Assembly (NCBI GenBank): GCA_019677205.1 | Contig: JAAMXY010000028.1 | Coordinates: forward strand, 1 to 64,000 | DNA: 64,000 nt | Direction of reading: 5' to 3' | Origin: Pinguiococcus pyrenoidosus | Lineage: Eukaryota > Sar > Pinguiophyceae > Pinguiochrysidales > Pinguiochrysidaceae | Part shown: one piece after another, positions 23,744 through 34,886 of the stretch | How the letters are laid out: every line of letters starts with the position of its first letter | Position numbering within the stretch: the stretch's first letter is position 1 | Made by a program: the position numbers and the translations under genes | The notes under the pieces: generated by a model | The model's input: the letters and a program-made list of their open reading frames with translations, nothing else | Databases searched by the model: none | Told to the model about the DNA's origin: nothing

Positions 23744-25435
23744 ATGAATGCCTTCGGCACCAAGGGGCCCCGCAGGGCGGGCAGCTTCCAGATCCTGCCC
23801 GCGCGCCTCGACAAGGAGCTGAGCGAGCTCCGTTGCGCCGAGGGCTTCCACGTCGAGGCCGTGGAGGGCCAGGACGAGCAGGAGACGGTCGTTTCCGTGA
23901 CGATCCAGCCGGCCTTCGACGTCTCGCTGGACATCGGCTGGCCTTTCTACATGGAAGTGCCCAAGGAGTATCCGCTCAAGCCGCCCAGGTGCGCCCAGGC
24001 GCTGCACTGCTTTGCGTTGCTGGGGCTGCATGCCAAGCTGACAGGCGATCCCAGGTGCTTTGCGGGGAAGCGGAGGCGGCCAACGCCGCCGGCCGGTGCC
24101 GCTGGTCCGAGCGGGAGCTGCCCGGGTCCAGGGGTGACCGGAAGGGCTGGAGTCTCCGATCTGCCGGACACGAGCCAGGAGACGAGAAGGAAGACGAAGG
24201 AGAACGCGGCGGAGACGACGGCGGAGGGCGAGCAGCGCGAGCTGATGCTCGCCATCACGCAGGATGGAGACGTGGGATGGAACAGTGCGTACTCGCTGTG
24301 CATGTGCGCGCATGCGGTCCGCAACCTCTTCAGCAAGGAAGGGGTCAATGTCAAGCACATCGCGCCGCGAAGACGGCGCAGTCGACAGCATCTTCGTGGC
24401 GAGCCGAACGTACACTGGAAGTTCGAGAGCTACGCAGCTGCACACACCTGCCGCCAAGGCATGAGACGAAGCATGGAGGACGCCATCGTCATGTCCCACC
24501 CTTTCATGGCAAAGACATGTGGCTGCCGCTACAGCTTGTACTGCGTTTTTGATGGGCATGGCGGGTCCGAGTGCTCCCATTTTGCACGGACGCACTTCCC
24601 CGTGGCGCTCAGTCAAGCGCTGACGCGGCTGCACGGGGATGGAGTTCCGCGCGACAAGGACGCCAAGAAGCTGGAGGCGGAGGCGCTCATGAGCGCCCTC
24701 GACGCGGTGGACGGCGCCTTCTGCGGACATCCGGACACCATGGGTCTGTGCGGATCGACCGCCCTCGTTGCTCTCATGTGTTTCTCGGGCCCACAGCCAT
24801 ATCTCCTGGCGGCGAACGTCGGCGACTGCCGAGCGGTCGCCTGCATCGACGGCATGGCAGTGCCTGTCACGAAGGACGCGAAGCCTACGCGTCCTGATGA
24901 GGTGGCACGAATCGTCGATCGCGGGGGGTTCATCGTGAACGGGCGCGTGGCTGGCCAGCTTGCCCTGACCCGGGCACTGGGGGATCGGGATCTCAAGCAG
25001 CATGGTCATGAATTCATCACTTCGAAGCCGGAGTTTAGTTACTTGCCGCTTACGCCGAACTGTGACTTTGTGATCATGGCTTGCGATGGGTTTTGGGACG
25101 TCGTCTCAAATCAAGCATCGGTTGACAAGGTCAAGAACTGCCTCTACAAGCAGGCCATGTCGCCGGATGGCATCGCCGAATACCTGGTGAACGACGCGAT
25201 CGATAGACTTGGTAGCAAGGACAACGTCACGGTCATCGTCATCATCAAGGAAGGGGAGGAGCATCAGACGAGTCCTCGAAAGTCGGCGAGCCCCATTCTG
25301 GAGCGGACCACCGCAGCGGTCGAGCTCAGCAAGATGTCGCCCACCGGCCGCGATTCATCGAGTCCCAAGAGCTCCGCGGCAGAGGAAGAGGCTGCGCTCA
25401 TGGAGTTCCTGATGGACGATGCAAACTTTACGTGA
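23744..25435 (+). CDS. PP2C-type protein phosphatase with N-terminal E2-like (UBC/RWD) domain
   Basis: The first ATG of the frame is at 23744; an upstream exon is possible. A 66-nt intron (23989-24054) is likely, giving about 541 residues. Residues about 10-85 have the beta-sheet and P-P motif of ubiquitin-conjugating-like folds (DIGWPFYMEVPKEYPLKPPR), followed later by an E2-like helix region (LMLAITQDGDVGWNSAYSLC). No clear catalytic Cys in an HPN context is seen, so it is more like a UEV/RWD domain. The phosphatase domain (about 235-510) is complete: RRSMEDAIVMSHPF, VFDGHGGSE, CGSTALVALM, ANVGDCRAVA, TRALGD, ACDGFWDVVS and SKDNVTVIVI. These supply the Mn/Mg ligands of PPM enzymes. The fusion suggests targeting of the phosphatase by protein-protein contact. 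Confidence 0.85.
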   Translation: MNAFGTKGPRRAGSFQILPARLDKELSELRCAEGFHVEAVEGQDEQETVVSVTIQPAFDVSLDIGWPFYMEVPKEYPLKPPRCAQALHCFALLGLHAKLTGDPRCFAGKRRRPTPPAGAAGPSGSCPGPGVTGRAGVSDLPDTSQETRRKTKENAAETTAEGEQRELMLAITQDGDVGWNSAYSLCMCAHAVRNLFSKEGVNVKHIAPRRRRSRQHLRGEPNVHWKFESYAAAHTCRQGMRRSMEDAIVMSHPFMAKTCGCRYSLYCVFDGHGGSECSHFARTHFPVALSQALTRLHGDGVPRDKDAKKLEAEALMSALDAVDGAFCGHPDTMGLCGSTALVALMCFSGPQPYLLAANVGDCRAVACIDGMAVPVTKDAKPTRPDEVARIVDRGGFIVNGRVAGQLALTRALGDRDLKQHGHEFITSKPEFSYLPLTPNCDFVIMACDGFWDVVSNQASVDKVKNCLYKQAMSPDGIAEYLVNDAIDRLGSKDNVTVIVIIKEGEEHQTSPRKSASPILERTTAAVELSKMSPTGRDSSSPKSSAAEEEAALMEFLMDDANFT

Positions 25436-25616
25436 CAAGAACAGCAAAGACTCCGCAAGGACATCCTCCAGCTGATTGAATTCTCCAATATCTCTCCCAA
25501 GTACTCGCGACGCCTTCCTCCCTTCCTCTCCACCCTCTCCACCAGCACGGCCTTCGTTCTTGGCGACTCTCTCAGTTGGAGCTTTGGACCCTCGAGCAGG
25601 TTCCAGTGGAGAGCAG

Positions 25617-27518
25617 CTAGTACCGCCGTCGCTTTCGCTTCACGGCGGAGTCCGCGACCGCATCGAGATTGAAGAGCTCCTCCCCTTGCTGCAAGACTTC
25701 TTCTTGCTCCAACGCCTCCCTCCGCAACTGAAGTTGGCGTTCGCTCTCCTTCGGCAGAAGCTTGCTCATCTGCTCCACTCGGATGGCCTCGACCGGTTGC
25801 GGGACGCGGTTCTTCTTGAACCGCTTGAAGTTCGCGCGCCCGCTTTTCTTCACCGACTCGCGTTGCCGCACTGTCGTCACGTTTGAGATGTGCACGAGCG
25901 CCGCTTCAACCGTTTCAACTTCGCCCTGCTCCTGCACCACGCCTCCGAGGACGCGCTTGATGGCATGAGGTCTGAGCTGCTGCTCCAGCGGCTGGACCTC
26001 GCGCTGGTACCAGCCATTGTCAAGTTTCCTGGCGTTGCGGGGCACCACCCCCCGCAGTGTTGTTGTCGCTCTCTGCCGCGACGATGACGCTGTGGAATTT
26101 TCGTCTGTAGGCGACGATTCCACCACCATCTCCCCCTCGTCAGACTGCCCGTCTTTCTCCTTGCTCATCCATCCGCCAGCTGCGGGGATCTGCGAGACTT
26201 TCTTCGCCACCGCTTTTCCATCCTTTGGCTCCACGGCGCTTGACGCCACCGCCGCCTTGCTTCTGTTCCCATGGTTCGCCCCTGCTTCCACCTTCCCTGC
26301 TTCGCCAAATCCAGGTCCAGATCCACGGCCAGGTCCAGACCTCGCCTTGCCTTGTCCACTATCATCGTCCGTGTCGTCGCCGGTGTCGTCGCCGGTGTCG
26401 TCGCCGGTTTCGTCGCCGGTGTCGTCTCCAGTTTCATCCCCAGTTTCATCGTCTTTCTCTATTGATCCTTTCTTGCCGCGCGGCTTCCGATCCGAGCCGC
26501 CGAAGACGGTGCTTCCGTCTATTGCGCTGAGCTCGTCGGCGCACAGGAGGTACTCGACCAAGGCCGACCCCTCGACTGTGGCGATTCCCATGGACTCCGC
26601 CTGCTCAAACGCGTCGTGGTCCGCATTGGCATCGTCCTGAAGTATCATGCACTGGCTTCCCGCTTTGACCGCGTCTTGCATCTGCCTCCTTCTCAGACGC
26701 TTGTCCTTCGCTCCCGTGCCCGAGGCGAGCAGCTGCACAAATCCATTCGTCAACGAAATGCAGGCGACGAGGTCCTCATCCTTTGTCAGCATGAGCACAG
26801 AGACTCCTCGCAGCAAGTCCGAGCGACTCCCGCGCACATGCTGCAAGAGCTTCGGGTCCATCCGCGGCCGAAACGTCAGCAGATCGGCGTCGGGCAAGTC
26901 CGGCGAGCCCTGAGGCAGCTCTCGAAGGCTGCGCAGCCAGTCTTGTGACACAATTTTGGCCCCGCTAATCACCGCAGCCGCCGCCCTAGCCGACACGCCG
27001 ACTGTGCGGCCCTCGGCGCATACCAGGTGGGTGCAGGCCGGCCGAAACTCCATGTGGAAAGGCACTCCCACGGCTTCCGCCAGCCTTTCCGCTTCTTCTC
27101 TGCCTGCTCGCAGCTCCGAAGCGGCCTCCTTGCCATCGCCATACGTGAAGCACAAACGCCAGCCTAGAGAACCCAGCTTCAGCCGCGTGCGCGCCAGCTG
27201 GAGCTCCACATCGCAAGGGGCTTCGAGGCTGTCTGCCTCCAGGAGCTGTTCCCTCCCGTCCGGAAAGCGCACTTTCGTGCCCTTTTTGCTTCCATGGTCT
27301 GTCACTCGAAGGCGATGCCCGACGTCGCCCCCGACATCACTCGGAGACGGCACCAGCTCGACCGTGCAGTGGCGTTTGGAGACGCTGGCGTCGTCCTTGA
27401 GAACGATGTCGAGGCTGGAGCCTTTGCGCCCGATTGCACAAGGCACCCCTGGCCGCACGAAGTACCGGAGGCCATCTGGATCCCCACCGGAGGCAGACGC
27501 CACGCTGATGTACCACAT
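25617..27518 (-). CDS. NBN: Nibrin/NBS1-like subunit of the MRN DNA-repair complex
   Basis: Single exon, 633 residues, ATG at 27518. The N-terminus is a FHA domain (GRKGSSLDIVLKDDASVSKR, then VTDHGSKKGTKV). A first BRCT follows (MEFRPACTHLVCAEGRT ... SGAKIVSQDWLRSL), then a second BRCT-like region. The middle is low complexity, with repeated Asp-Asp-Thr-Gly units encoded by a 12-bp repeat (26371-26451). The C-terminus has the MRE11-binding signature ANFKRFKKNRVPQ and ends in KRKRRRY, as nibrin does. NBS1 recruits MRE11-RAD50 and ATM to double-strand breaks. A canonical C-terminal ATM-binding FxF/Y motif was not clearly identified. Confidence 0.88.
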   Translation of the reverse strand: MWYISVASASGGDPDGLRYFVRPGVPCAIGRKGSSLDIVLKDDASVSKRHCTVELVPSPSDVGGDVGHRLRVTDHGSKKGTKVRFPDGREQLLEADSLEAPCDVELQLARTRLKLGSLGWRLCFTYGDGKEAASELRAGREEAERLAEAVGVPFHMEFRPACTHLVCAEGRTVGVSARAAAAVISGAKIVSQDWLRSLRELPQGSPDLPDADLLTFRPRMDPKLLQHVRGSRSDLLRGVSVLMLTKDEDLVACISLTNGFVQLLASGTGAKDKRLRRRQMQDAVKAGSQCMILQDDANADHDAFEQAESMGIATVEGSALVEYLLCADELSAIDGSTVFGGSDRKPRGKKGSIEKDDETGDETGDDTGDETGDDTGDDTGDDTDDDSGQGKARSGPGRGSGPGFGEAGKVEAGANHGNRSKAAVASSAVEPKDGKAVAKKVSQIPAAGGWMSKEKDGQSDEGEMVVESSPTDENSTASSSRQRATTTLRGVVPRNARKLDNGWYQREVQPLEQQLRPHAIKRVLGGVVQEQGEVETVEAALVHISNVTTVRQRESVKKSGRANFKRFKKNRVPQPVEAIRVEQMSKLLPKESERQLQLRREALEQEEVLQQGEELFNLDAVADSAVKRKRRRY

Positions 27519-27755
27519 GGCGCCACTGGCGGCGGCGTCTTCGGCGGAGCGGATCCTCGGGATCTCTCAGGACTTGGAAAGCCTACGGTATTCCGGTATG
27601 ATATGGCACAATAGTCTTGAATAAATTATAATTACGTTTTGTATATTTTCAATTTAGCTGTAGCAGAGGAGACGCACCAGCGCCGCAGCCGGAGACCAGA
27701 AGCGCCGGAGCGTCTGTGTCGTTGTCCCTTCTATTCACCAGCCACGTAGCGTCGC
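27519..27755. promoter_or_regulatory. Divergent promoter region with AT-rich island (NBS1 / PAF1)
   Basis: A 237-bp head-to-head spacer with an AT-rich island at about 27595-27660 (aataaattataattacgt). Probable shared promoter. Confidence 0.45.
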
Positions 27756-29490
27756 ATGTCGGGACACAGCGAATCGAAGCGCTCGGAGGAGCGGCATTCG
27801 AGGTGCGCGCGCGTCGCACTCGGCGGCTCCTCTCCACCTTCTTTGCTCCCTTTCGGGTGGTTTGGGGCCGCACATCGCAGATTTTGTCTCACGATGAAGG
27901 TTTTCGACGGCCTGTAGGTCACGAAAGGAGAAGAGTAGGAGCTGGAAGCTGCTTCCGGACTTCGCATGTCGACTCGTGTTCAGCAACACGCTGCCGCCGC
28001 CGCCCAGCGGCCCGTATCTGGAGGAGGAAGAGCTGGATCTGCGGCAGTTTGTGCCCTACAGGACCACCACGCTGGAGAGCAGCTACAAATGGGATCTGCA
28101 TACCAATGGCGACTTGGGCCTGAGGATGGACCTCATCGACCCCATGGCCTACACCCCCAGCGGTGGCGCGCTGGCGCCGGAGGACCACCGGATCGTGTCG
28201 TACACCAAGGGCAAGTCGGCGGTGGCCACGCGCAGCGACGTGAGCTGGCTGGTCAAGGGCACGCACTCGCACAACAACCTGTACAAGAATGCGCACAAGT
28301 TCCGGGCCGACGCCGACGGTATGCAGAAGACCTTTGAGAACGCGGAAGACCTGCGCGAGTTTGAGCAGCAGGAGACGAAGAAGGAAGAGACCACGGAGCT
28401 GATCCACCGGCCGCAGTACATCGAGGCGCGCTTCAGGGAGGCGCGACAGCCGCCCAGGTATCCTGGCACCGGGAATGTGAAGGTGAAGTCTGTCGTTCCG
28501 CTCTTCCCGGACGAGGAGAGCTGGGGGCAGTCCTTCCAGAACGCGCTCGTCGACGAGGATCCGACGTTCGTGCTGGGAGGTGCTGCGGACGGGGAGGAGC
28601 GAGCGAGGAAGCGACAGAGATTGTCGCGTGCGATCGTCCTCAACGCGAGGACGGCGGAGGAGAAGTTCGGCACCGGCCATTTCTACGGAGAGCTGTTCGT
28701 CCCGCAGGAGGTGTCGGAAGAGGAGATGGAGTGCCAGCATGTCCGGGACTACGTCTTCTCGGTGACCGACTCCGGTATCTCGCACATCGTGATTCACTTC
28801 AGCGAGGACGGGACAGAAGCCACGTACTGCGATCTTCCAAACAAGATAGCCTTCTCCAAGGGGAGGAACCCGAAGGTGCGGAACAAGGTGGCGCTGGGCC
28901 GACGGGAGCCCAACGAGATAGAGAAGATCCAGCAGCGTGGTCTAGAAGCAGCAATCCGTATTCATGGGCGAGACTGGGAAGAAGACCAGCGAGCCCTCGA
29001 TGAGCTTGACGAGGCGCAGAACGAAGAGGAGGACGAGAAAGCGGACGCTGCGGCAAACGGGAACGGGGCGCCCTCAGAGATGCGCGTGGATCAGTTGTAC
29101 AGTCGCGAGGGCGACGAAGATGGCGATGATGACGAGGATCTCATGGATGAGGTCGCGGATAGTCAAGAAAAGGAGGACGATGGCGACGGGGGAGACGACG
29201 CAGCTGTGGCACGGGACGCAGGAGACCTTGGCGAGTCTGCTGCGGCCCGTGCCCCCGAGACGGCAGGGAACGAAGATGCTGCCGTGGATGCTGCCGCGGA
29301 TGCTGACAAAGCCGGGGAAAAGGATGATGGTGATGATGATGATGATGATGACTTCGGGGACGACGACGATGACGACGATGACTTTGGGGACGATGATGAC
29401 GCCAACGACGACGATGACGCCAACGACGAGGATCAAGACGCCAACGACGAGGATCAAGACGCCAACGACGAGGATCAAGACGCCACGTAA
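27756..29490 (+). CDS. PAF1: RNA polymerase II-associated factor 1 homologue (PAF1 complex)
   Basis: Exons 27756-27802 and 27918-29490 join in frame to 539 residues. Exon 1 encodes a short Ser/Glu/Arg-rich N-terminus. The PAF1 core starts LLPDFACRLVFSNTLPPPP, then LRQFVPYRTTTLESSYKWDL, DLGLRMDLIDPMAY and DVSWLVKGTHSHNNLYK. PAF1 is the scaffold of the PAF1 complex, which travels with RNA polymerase II and supports H2B ubiquitination and H3K4 methylation. The last 150 residues are strongly acidic and end in three 7-residue repeats (ANDEDQD). It is tail-to-tail with RAD21, 59 bp away. Confidence 0.95.
29419..29481. repeat. 21-bp in-frame tandem repeat, three copies
   Basis: Identical copies of a unit encoding ANDEDQD at the PAF1 C-terminus, preceded by a diverged 18-bp copy. 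Confidence 0.9.
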
Positions 29491-29549
29491 CTGTGCTTCA
29501 TTTCTTCCACGAAGTCTGGACACCATCGAACAAAGCACGTGTCTAAACT

Positions 29550-31394
29550 CTACTGCTCTGCCGTCATGGACTCGTTCGGCTCACCAAAGCGATCTGTCGC
29601 CGATATCAAAATGTCGCCGAATGGTTCTTCTTGCTCCAAGTTCACCTTGCTCCAGGTTTTCAGCTGCAGAAGCTGGAAGAACGCCAGCGCAGCTTCCTTC
29701 CTCTTCGTGCCTTTGAGCATCGACTTCATGCTGACCTCCGACTGCGCCTTCGAGAACTCTTCCTCAAGCACTGCAGCAATCTTGTTGGAAAGCCGGTGGC
29801 GGCGGGCGGGGCTAACGTCTACTGCCGCATCGCTTCTGGGAGTATCACCGCCTGGAGGAAGGTCAAGCTGCTCATGCTCGTCGGCGAGAGGCTGCTCCTC
29901 GTCGAGGTCCTTTCCCAGTATGCCAGACGGCTCGTCAAAGGAGTTGGAAAGAGGTGCCTCATCCATCCCGTCGGGGATACTGCGGGCGCTGCCGGGGGAG
30001 AAGGGCAGAGGCTCCTCTGGGATTCCCATGTCTACGGTGTCATCCTTCTCTCGCGCAACTTCAATCTCGCTATAATCTGCGCTTGCTTCGACGTTCGCAC
30101 CGTCCTTGGACATCTCGGCGTCGCGAGCTCTCTCCTGCTCCACGGCTTCAATCTCATCCTCGGACAAGCGAAGCTTCGTCGGGATCTTGTCCGGATTCAT
30201 GGCGACGTCAAAGAGCTTCCGCAACTGCGGGGCCACATCCTCCATGAAGGGCATGCGAAGCCGCCCTGCTCGAGTCTTGCGACGCCGCTCGGCGGAGCGG
30301 GCGCCACGTGGGCCACCGCGAGGCTTCATCAGATCCTTGGGTCGCGGATCTTTCGTTTGCTGTTTCACGTCCTCCTTGGCGAGAGTCGTCTGAGCATCTA
30401 TGCGAAGCCTCCTCCGCCTGGCCTTTCTCTTCTTCTGCGGCAGTGGCAGGATCGTCTCTTCCGAGATGGCATCCAAATCTGCTGCCGGCTTGCCAGTCGC
30501 CCCATCAAGCTGGCTCTCCGCAGGGTCATCGTCTTCTCCTTCCTCTTCTTCCTCTTCGTCCTCGGACGCGCCGCCCTTCTTTGCCTCTCCCAGGATGTCC
30601 AGAGACATTCTCGAGACGTCGTCGACGGGCAAAGGCGCGTCGTCGCCCTCGAGTTCGAGGCCTTCTTCCATGGCGTTCGCGTCGGTCTCGAGCACCAGCT
30701 CGTCGGGTTGCACGGGAGCGAGGTCCATGTCTTCATCGACCGGAGCGAGGTCCATGCCCATCTCTGGGAGGTCCAAGCTGAGGCGAATCGGCGTTCCGAG
30801 CGAGCTCCTGGATCCGTCACGCGCAAACTCGATATCACTGATCCGTCGGGAGTTCAAGTCGCGCGCGGAGAGGGGCGTGCCTGTCCTGGAACTCGAGGAA
30901 TAGCTCGGCGCATCCAGCATCAGTTCCGACTCGTCGAGCGTGATGTCCTCTCTCCGCGCGGTGGTCATGCCCGCTTTCGTGAGCCACGCGTCCACCTGGG
31001 GCAGCGCGTCCAGAGAGATGCTACCCTGCGTGTCGAAGGACTGGTCGAAGACGCCGAAGTCTCCGACGTTCAGCTGCGACTGCGCGGCCGTGAGCTGTCC
31101 CGGAGGGAGGTCGATCACGCCGGGGCGGAAGGCCATCTTGAGCTTCGAGAGCGCCTCGCTGCAGTCCGTCATCAAGTAGTTCACTTTGCGCGAATAGATG
31201 CGCACCACGCCCAGCAAGAGATGGCCCGACACGCGCAGCGCCAAGGGCACCCCCGGATTCGCGATCGACTCCACCGAGGACGAGATGTCCGTCTGGAAGA
31301 TCTGCGCCTTCGTGAGCTTCTTGTCCCAGTGCGCGGCGAGCCAGATCTTGCCCAGCGGCCCTTTCTTGGCCAGAATGAGCTGAGAGTAGAACAT
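29550..31394 (-). CDS. RAD21: Cohesin alpha-kleisin RAD21/SCC1
   Basis: Single exon, 614 residues, ATG at 31394 ([20 protein letters not shown]). The N-terminal kleisin domain, which binds SMC3, is highly conserved ([46 protein letters not shown]). The C-terminal winged helix that binds SMC1 is at the end ([20 protein letters not shown]). The middle is acidic and Ser-rich; DTPRSD-like and other acidic sites could include separase or SA-binding segments but none can be named firmly. The close match to RAD21 rather than REC8 in the N-domain suggests the mitotic kleisin. Confidence 0.96.
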   Translation of the reverse strand: MFYSQLILAKKGPLGKIWLAAHWDKKLTKAQIFQTDISSSVESIANPGVPLALRVSGHLLLGVVRIYSRKVNYLMTDCSEALSKLKMAFRPGVIDLPPGQLTAAQSQLNVGDFGVFDQSFDTQGSISLDALPQVDAWLTKAGMTTARREDITLDESELMLDAPSYSSSSRTGTPLSARDLNSRRISDIEFARDGSRSSLGTPIRLSLDLPEMGMDLAPVDEDMDLAPVQPDELVLETDANAMEEGLELEGDDAPLPVDDVSRMSLDILGEAKKGGASEDEEEEEEGEDDDPAESQLDGATGKPAADLDAISEETILPLPQKKRKARRRRLRIDAQTTLAKEDVKQQTKDPRPKDLMKPRGGPRGARSAERRRKTRAGRLRMPFMEDVAPQLRKLFDVAMNPDKIPTKLRLSEDEIEAVEQERARDAEMSKDGANVEASADYSEIEVAREKDDTVDMGIPEEPLPFSPGSARSIPDGMDEAPLSNSFDEPSGILGKDLDEEQPLADEHEQLDLPPGGDTPRSDAAVDVSPARRHRLSNKIAAVLEEEFSKAQSEVSMKSMLKGTKRKEAALAFFQLLQLKTWSKVNLEQEEPFGDILISATDRFGEPNESMTAEQ

Positions 31395-32108
31395 CCTTGG
31401 CGCCACAGGGGACTCGGTCGAGCTGGAGGTTCACGGAGAGCGCGTGCGCGCGCACAGGAGCTGAGTGCTAAGCACAAGCGAATGCGTCGCGCAGCAGGAA
31501 AGCCGCCCTCGAAATGCGGCACTGGCGGGTGAGGGAGATGCGAAACTTGACTTCGACTCCAATCTGGTTTTGCGCGGGAAACGAGGTCCTTTGAATGCAA
31601 TCGGGCGGGCTGAACGGAGTCGGGACAGATACCAAAGCAAACAATTCTGAATTCCAAAAACTTCAGGTCTCCATCTATAGCATCAGACATATTTTATTTT
31701 AACTATTTTCATATTGGAACTTCTTATTTTGAAAACTCTGGTCTACTCCTCATTCGTCAAAAAACCTGAACTGAGGACTGAGGACTGAGGACGTCAACTG
31801 TATGCCGATTTTGACGTCCTGGTTGCGAAGATTGAACTTTCATCATCAACCAATGCCGATGCGAATCGAACTCCCTTTCCTGAACTAATGCAGCAGCAAG
31901 AATAGTTCTTTCTGTAGTTTCAAGGGAAGTCCATCCTCTTCATTGGTTATGCTCCCCGCTTCACCAACTTGTCTCCAAGCGTGATTGGCCCATTCCCACA
32001 CACCGCGGGCAAGGTGACAGAATTCAAAATGAGCCCCGCCGCGACGCCCGAAAGAGGCTCCAGCCCGCGTCCTGTTTTTCAAGCTGCCGCCCGGAGCGCT
32101 TTCCCGCA
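31395..32108. promoter_or_regulatory. Divergent spacer with AT-rich island (RAD21 / MOCS1A)
   Basis: 714 bp. An AT-rich island at about 31670-31740 (catattttattttaactatt) interrupts GC-rich DNA. A 9-bp direct repeat (gaggactga) occurs at about 31774-31792. No gene is supported. Confidence 0.4.
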
Positions 32109-33267
32109 ATGGCGAGGCCTCGCTTTGCCCGGGCGTTGTCTACGCAGTTGTCGGTGGTCTCCAACGGGGCGCGACCGCTGGAGAGAGAAGTGGAGCAGAA
32201 GGCGCTCGCGGATACCTTCGGGCGCTTCCACGATTATCTCCGAATTTCGCTCACGGAGCGCTGCAACCTGCGTTGCGTGTACTGCATGCCCGAGGAGGGC
32301 GTGCCGGTGAGCCCGTCGGGCAAGCTGCTGACCACCGACGAGGTGCTGCAGCTGGCAGACATGTTCACCGCGGCCGGCGTGCGGAAAGTGCGCCTCACGG
32401 GGGGCGAGCCCACGCTGCGAAGGGATCTTCCGGACATCCTCGCCGGCATGCGGGACCTTCGATCCGAGCTGACGAGCATCGGGATCACGACCAACGCCAT
32501 CTTGCTCACTCCGGAGAAGCTGCGGGTGCTAAGGGACGCTGGGCTGACGCACCTCAACGTGAGCCTCGATACGCTTCACGCCGATAGGTTTGAGAAGATC
32601 ACCCGGAGGAAAGGTACGCCCTGGGATGCCGCTCGAGCAGCTCGGCAAGGAGAGGGTCTGAGCTCGTCGCTGCGATTTGCCGTGACCAGGTCTCCATCGC
32701 GTCCTTAGCGTGTTGGAGGCGGCTCCGAGCATGGGCTTCAAGAGCGTGAAAGTAAACTGCGTCGTGATGCGCGATGTGAATGACGACGAGCTCCGGGATT
32801 TTGTAGACATGACGCGAGACGCCGACCTGGACATGCGATTCATCGAGTGGATGCCCTTCGACAAGAATGGATGGAACAGCTCGACGTTTGTTTCCTACCA
32901 GGAGATGCTGGACACGATTGGGAACCTGAGCAGCGACGTGACCGACTTCAACCCCAACGACACGACGAAGTGGTTCCGCGCGGACGGGCACCGCGGCCGC
33001 GTCGGCTTCATCACCAGCATGACCGAGCATTTCTGCGGATCTTGCAACCGACTGCGCATCACCGCAGACGGGCGCTTGAAGGTCTGCCTCTTCGGCGACG
33101 AGAAGTTGTCCCTGCGAGACGAGCTGCGGCGCGGAGCTACGCGCGACGAGCTGCTGGAGAAGATTGGAAAGGCCGTGCGTGGCAAGCACTTCAAGCTCGG
33201 AGGCCACAGCGACAGCGAGAGCATCGCGAAAGGAGAGAATCGAGCGATGATTTTGATCGGCGGATAG
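32109..33267 (+). CDS. MOCS1: GTP 3',8-cyclase, molybdenum cofactor biosynthesis (MoaA/MOCS1A)
   Basis: Radical-SAM enzyme for the first step of Moco synthesis, in mitochondria. Exons 32109-32613 and 32690-33267 give 360 residues. The N-terminus (MARPRFARALSTQLSVVSN) looks like a mitochondrial presequence. The SAM-binding cluster motif CxxxCxxC is in TERCNLRCVYCMP; GGEP follows in RKVRLTGGEPTLRR. The C-terminal second Fe4S4 cluster is in EHFCGSCNRLRITADG and CLFGDE. The protein ends in Gly-Gly (MILIGG), as in active MoaA proteins. No MoaC (MOCS1B) domain is attached or adjacent. It is tail-to-tail with CSN2, only 44 bp away. Confidence 0.97.
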
Positions 33268-33311
33268 CGCGGCGGGCGCAGACCTCGAATAGACTTGTTT
33301 CTTGATGCGCT

Positions 33312-34886
33312 TTACTGCACCTTGGCGCAGATGTGCTCGTTGAAGTCATGCAGAGCCTTGCACCAGCCCCGGAGCCCTTCGTACTCCTTGCCGACAGTCT
33401 GCGCTTCGGTGCCCTTGTCCAGAATGATGCATCCGTGCACCTGATCGATTCGGCCCTTCACCCGCCCGTCCAGGATCAGGTTCACCACTATCTTCTCCAC
33501 CGCGTCTGATTCTATGTTGAGCTCCTGCGCCACTGAGCGCATCTCGATGCGCACGTAGGGCTTCACCATCGCGAGCAGGACGGACTCTCTCATTCGGTTC
33601 CGCAGCCGCTCCACGAACATCTTCAGGTACTCATCCTCCAGGATCTTGTTCGACTTGTTCTGCAGGATGCGATCGAAGCCCTGCATGTCACTCGACTCGT
33701 ACGCCATCCGAAGATCCATCATGGCCATGATTTCTCGGTCGTCCTGGAAGACCTTCGCCTCCCGCGCCGCGAAGGGGTTGATGTCGGACAGAGCCAGCAT
33801 GTTCGACAACACCACATACTTCAGGCAGGTCTTCGCCCGCGGGTTCCCTCCCTCCTGATAGTTTCGAAAGGCCGCATAGAACTCGTTGTAGGCCTCGGAC
33901 CAGGACCCCAGACCCATGAACATCTTGCCTCCTTCCTCGCGGATGATTCCCATGATCCTTGGCGGAGGAGACCGGGCCAAGGCTTAGCGTCGCGGGCCGG
34001 GTTCGACTGGAGGCGCGGGGCAATTGCCGGCTCACCTGGGATCGGCCACCGCGGCGTTCAGGGCCTCTGTCTTCGGGTAGATCTCCTTCATCCGAGAAGT
34101 ATTGTGCGTCTGCGTGCACAGCTGAATCTCCAGGGCGTAGGCTTCCAGGAGGTAGCTCCCCTTTGGCAAATCGTCCGTGCCATCCGGCAGACGGCACGCC
34201 TCCTGTAGCTCTCGGGCGATTTCCGCAACGCGAGAGTAGTTCTTGGCTTCCAGGTGCACTCGGCCGAGCTTGATGTTGGTGTTCAGCCAGAGGCGCTCGT
34301 TGTTCGCGTTCTTGAGCGCCTGCAGCGTAATCTCGTACACGCTCTGCAGGTTGGCCAGGCTGGTGTTGTTGCTCACGCTATCCAGGACCTTGTTGATGCT
34401 GTCGGTGCATTCGTTCCGCGTGACCATGCTGATGTACTCCATCATCTGCCTGTAGCGCGCCAGCATCTGCTCCGCGTCCCCCAGGACACCGTGCAGAATC
34501 ACGATATTCTCCAGCGCGCGGAAGCGCCACTTCAGGTTCTCGCCCTCATCGTCGTCCTCGGTGAGACTGATCACCCGGTTGAACATCTCGAGGGCACGCC
34601 CGGGGTCTTCCACCTGCAGACCAGAAAAGGCCGGAGTATCCACGGAACCCGGCGCCAAAGCGTTAGAAAATCTTCGCAAGACTGAATACAAGCGCTATCA
34701 GGAGCACCGGGAAAGAGCACAGCTCCAGGCCTCCAGACAAAAGCCAAAGAAACGATCAACGATTCAACGCACCTTGCAGTCGTCGCCTTCGTAGAACGCG
34801 TTCTCGATCTCGATGGCTCCCGCATCGTCATCTTCGTCTTCGTCTCCGTCGCTGCCGTAGTCGTATTCATACTCTTCGTCGCTCAT
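33312..34886 (-). CDS. CSN2: COP9 signalosome subunit 2
   Basis: Exons 34773-34886, 34036-34613 and 33312-33957 join to 445 residues (human COPS2 has 443). The acidic N-terminus MSDEEYEYDYGSDGDE matches the family. Helical repeats follow (RLWLNTNIKLGRVHLE, SYLLEAYALEIQLCTQ), then IMGIIREEGGKMFMGLGSWS and the C-terminal PCI domain (MRSVAQELNIESDAVEKI, ILDGRVKGRIDQVHGCI). CSN2 contacts cullin-RING ligases for removal of NEDD8 by CSN5. The match excludes the related proteasome lid subunit RPN6, whose N-terminus differs. Confidence 0.96.

Noticed and set aside
27756-27942. PAF1 start at the ATG near 27894 with a 25-nt intron
   Set aside because: The intron would be far shorter than others here. 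The two-exon model starting at 27756 keeps frame with a normal 115-nt intron.
29631-31532. 633-codon plus-strand open frame over RAD21
   Set aside because: RAD21 on the minus strand has clear N- and C-terminal kleisin domains; the plus-strand product matches nothing.
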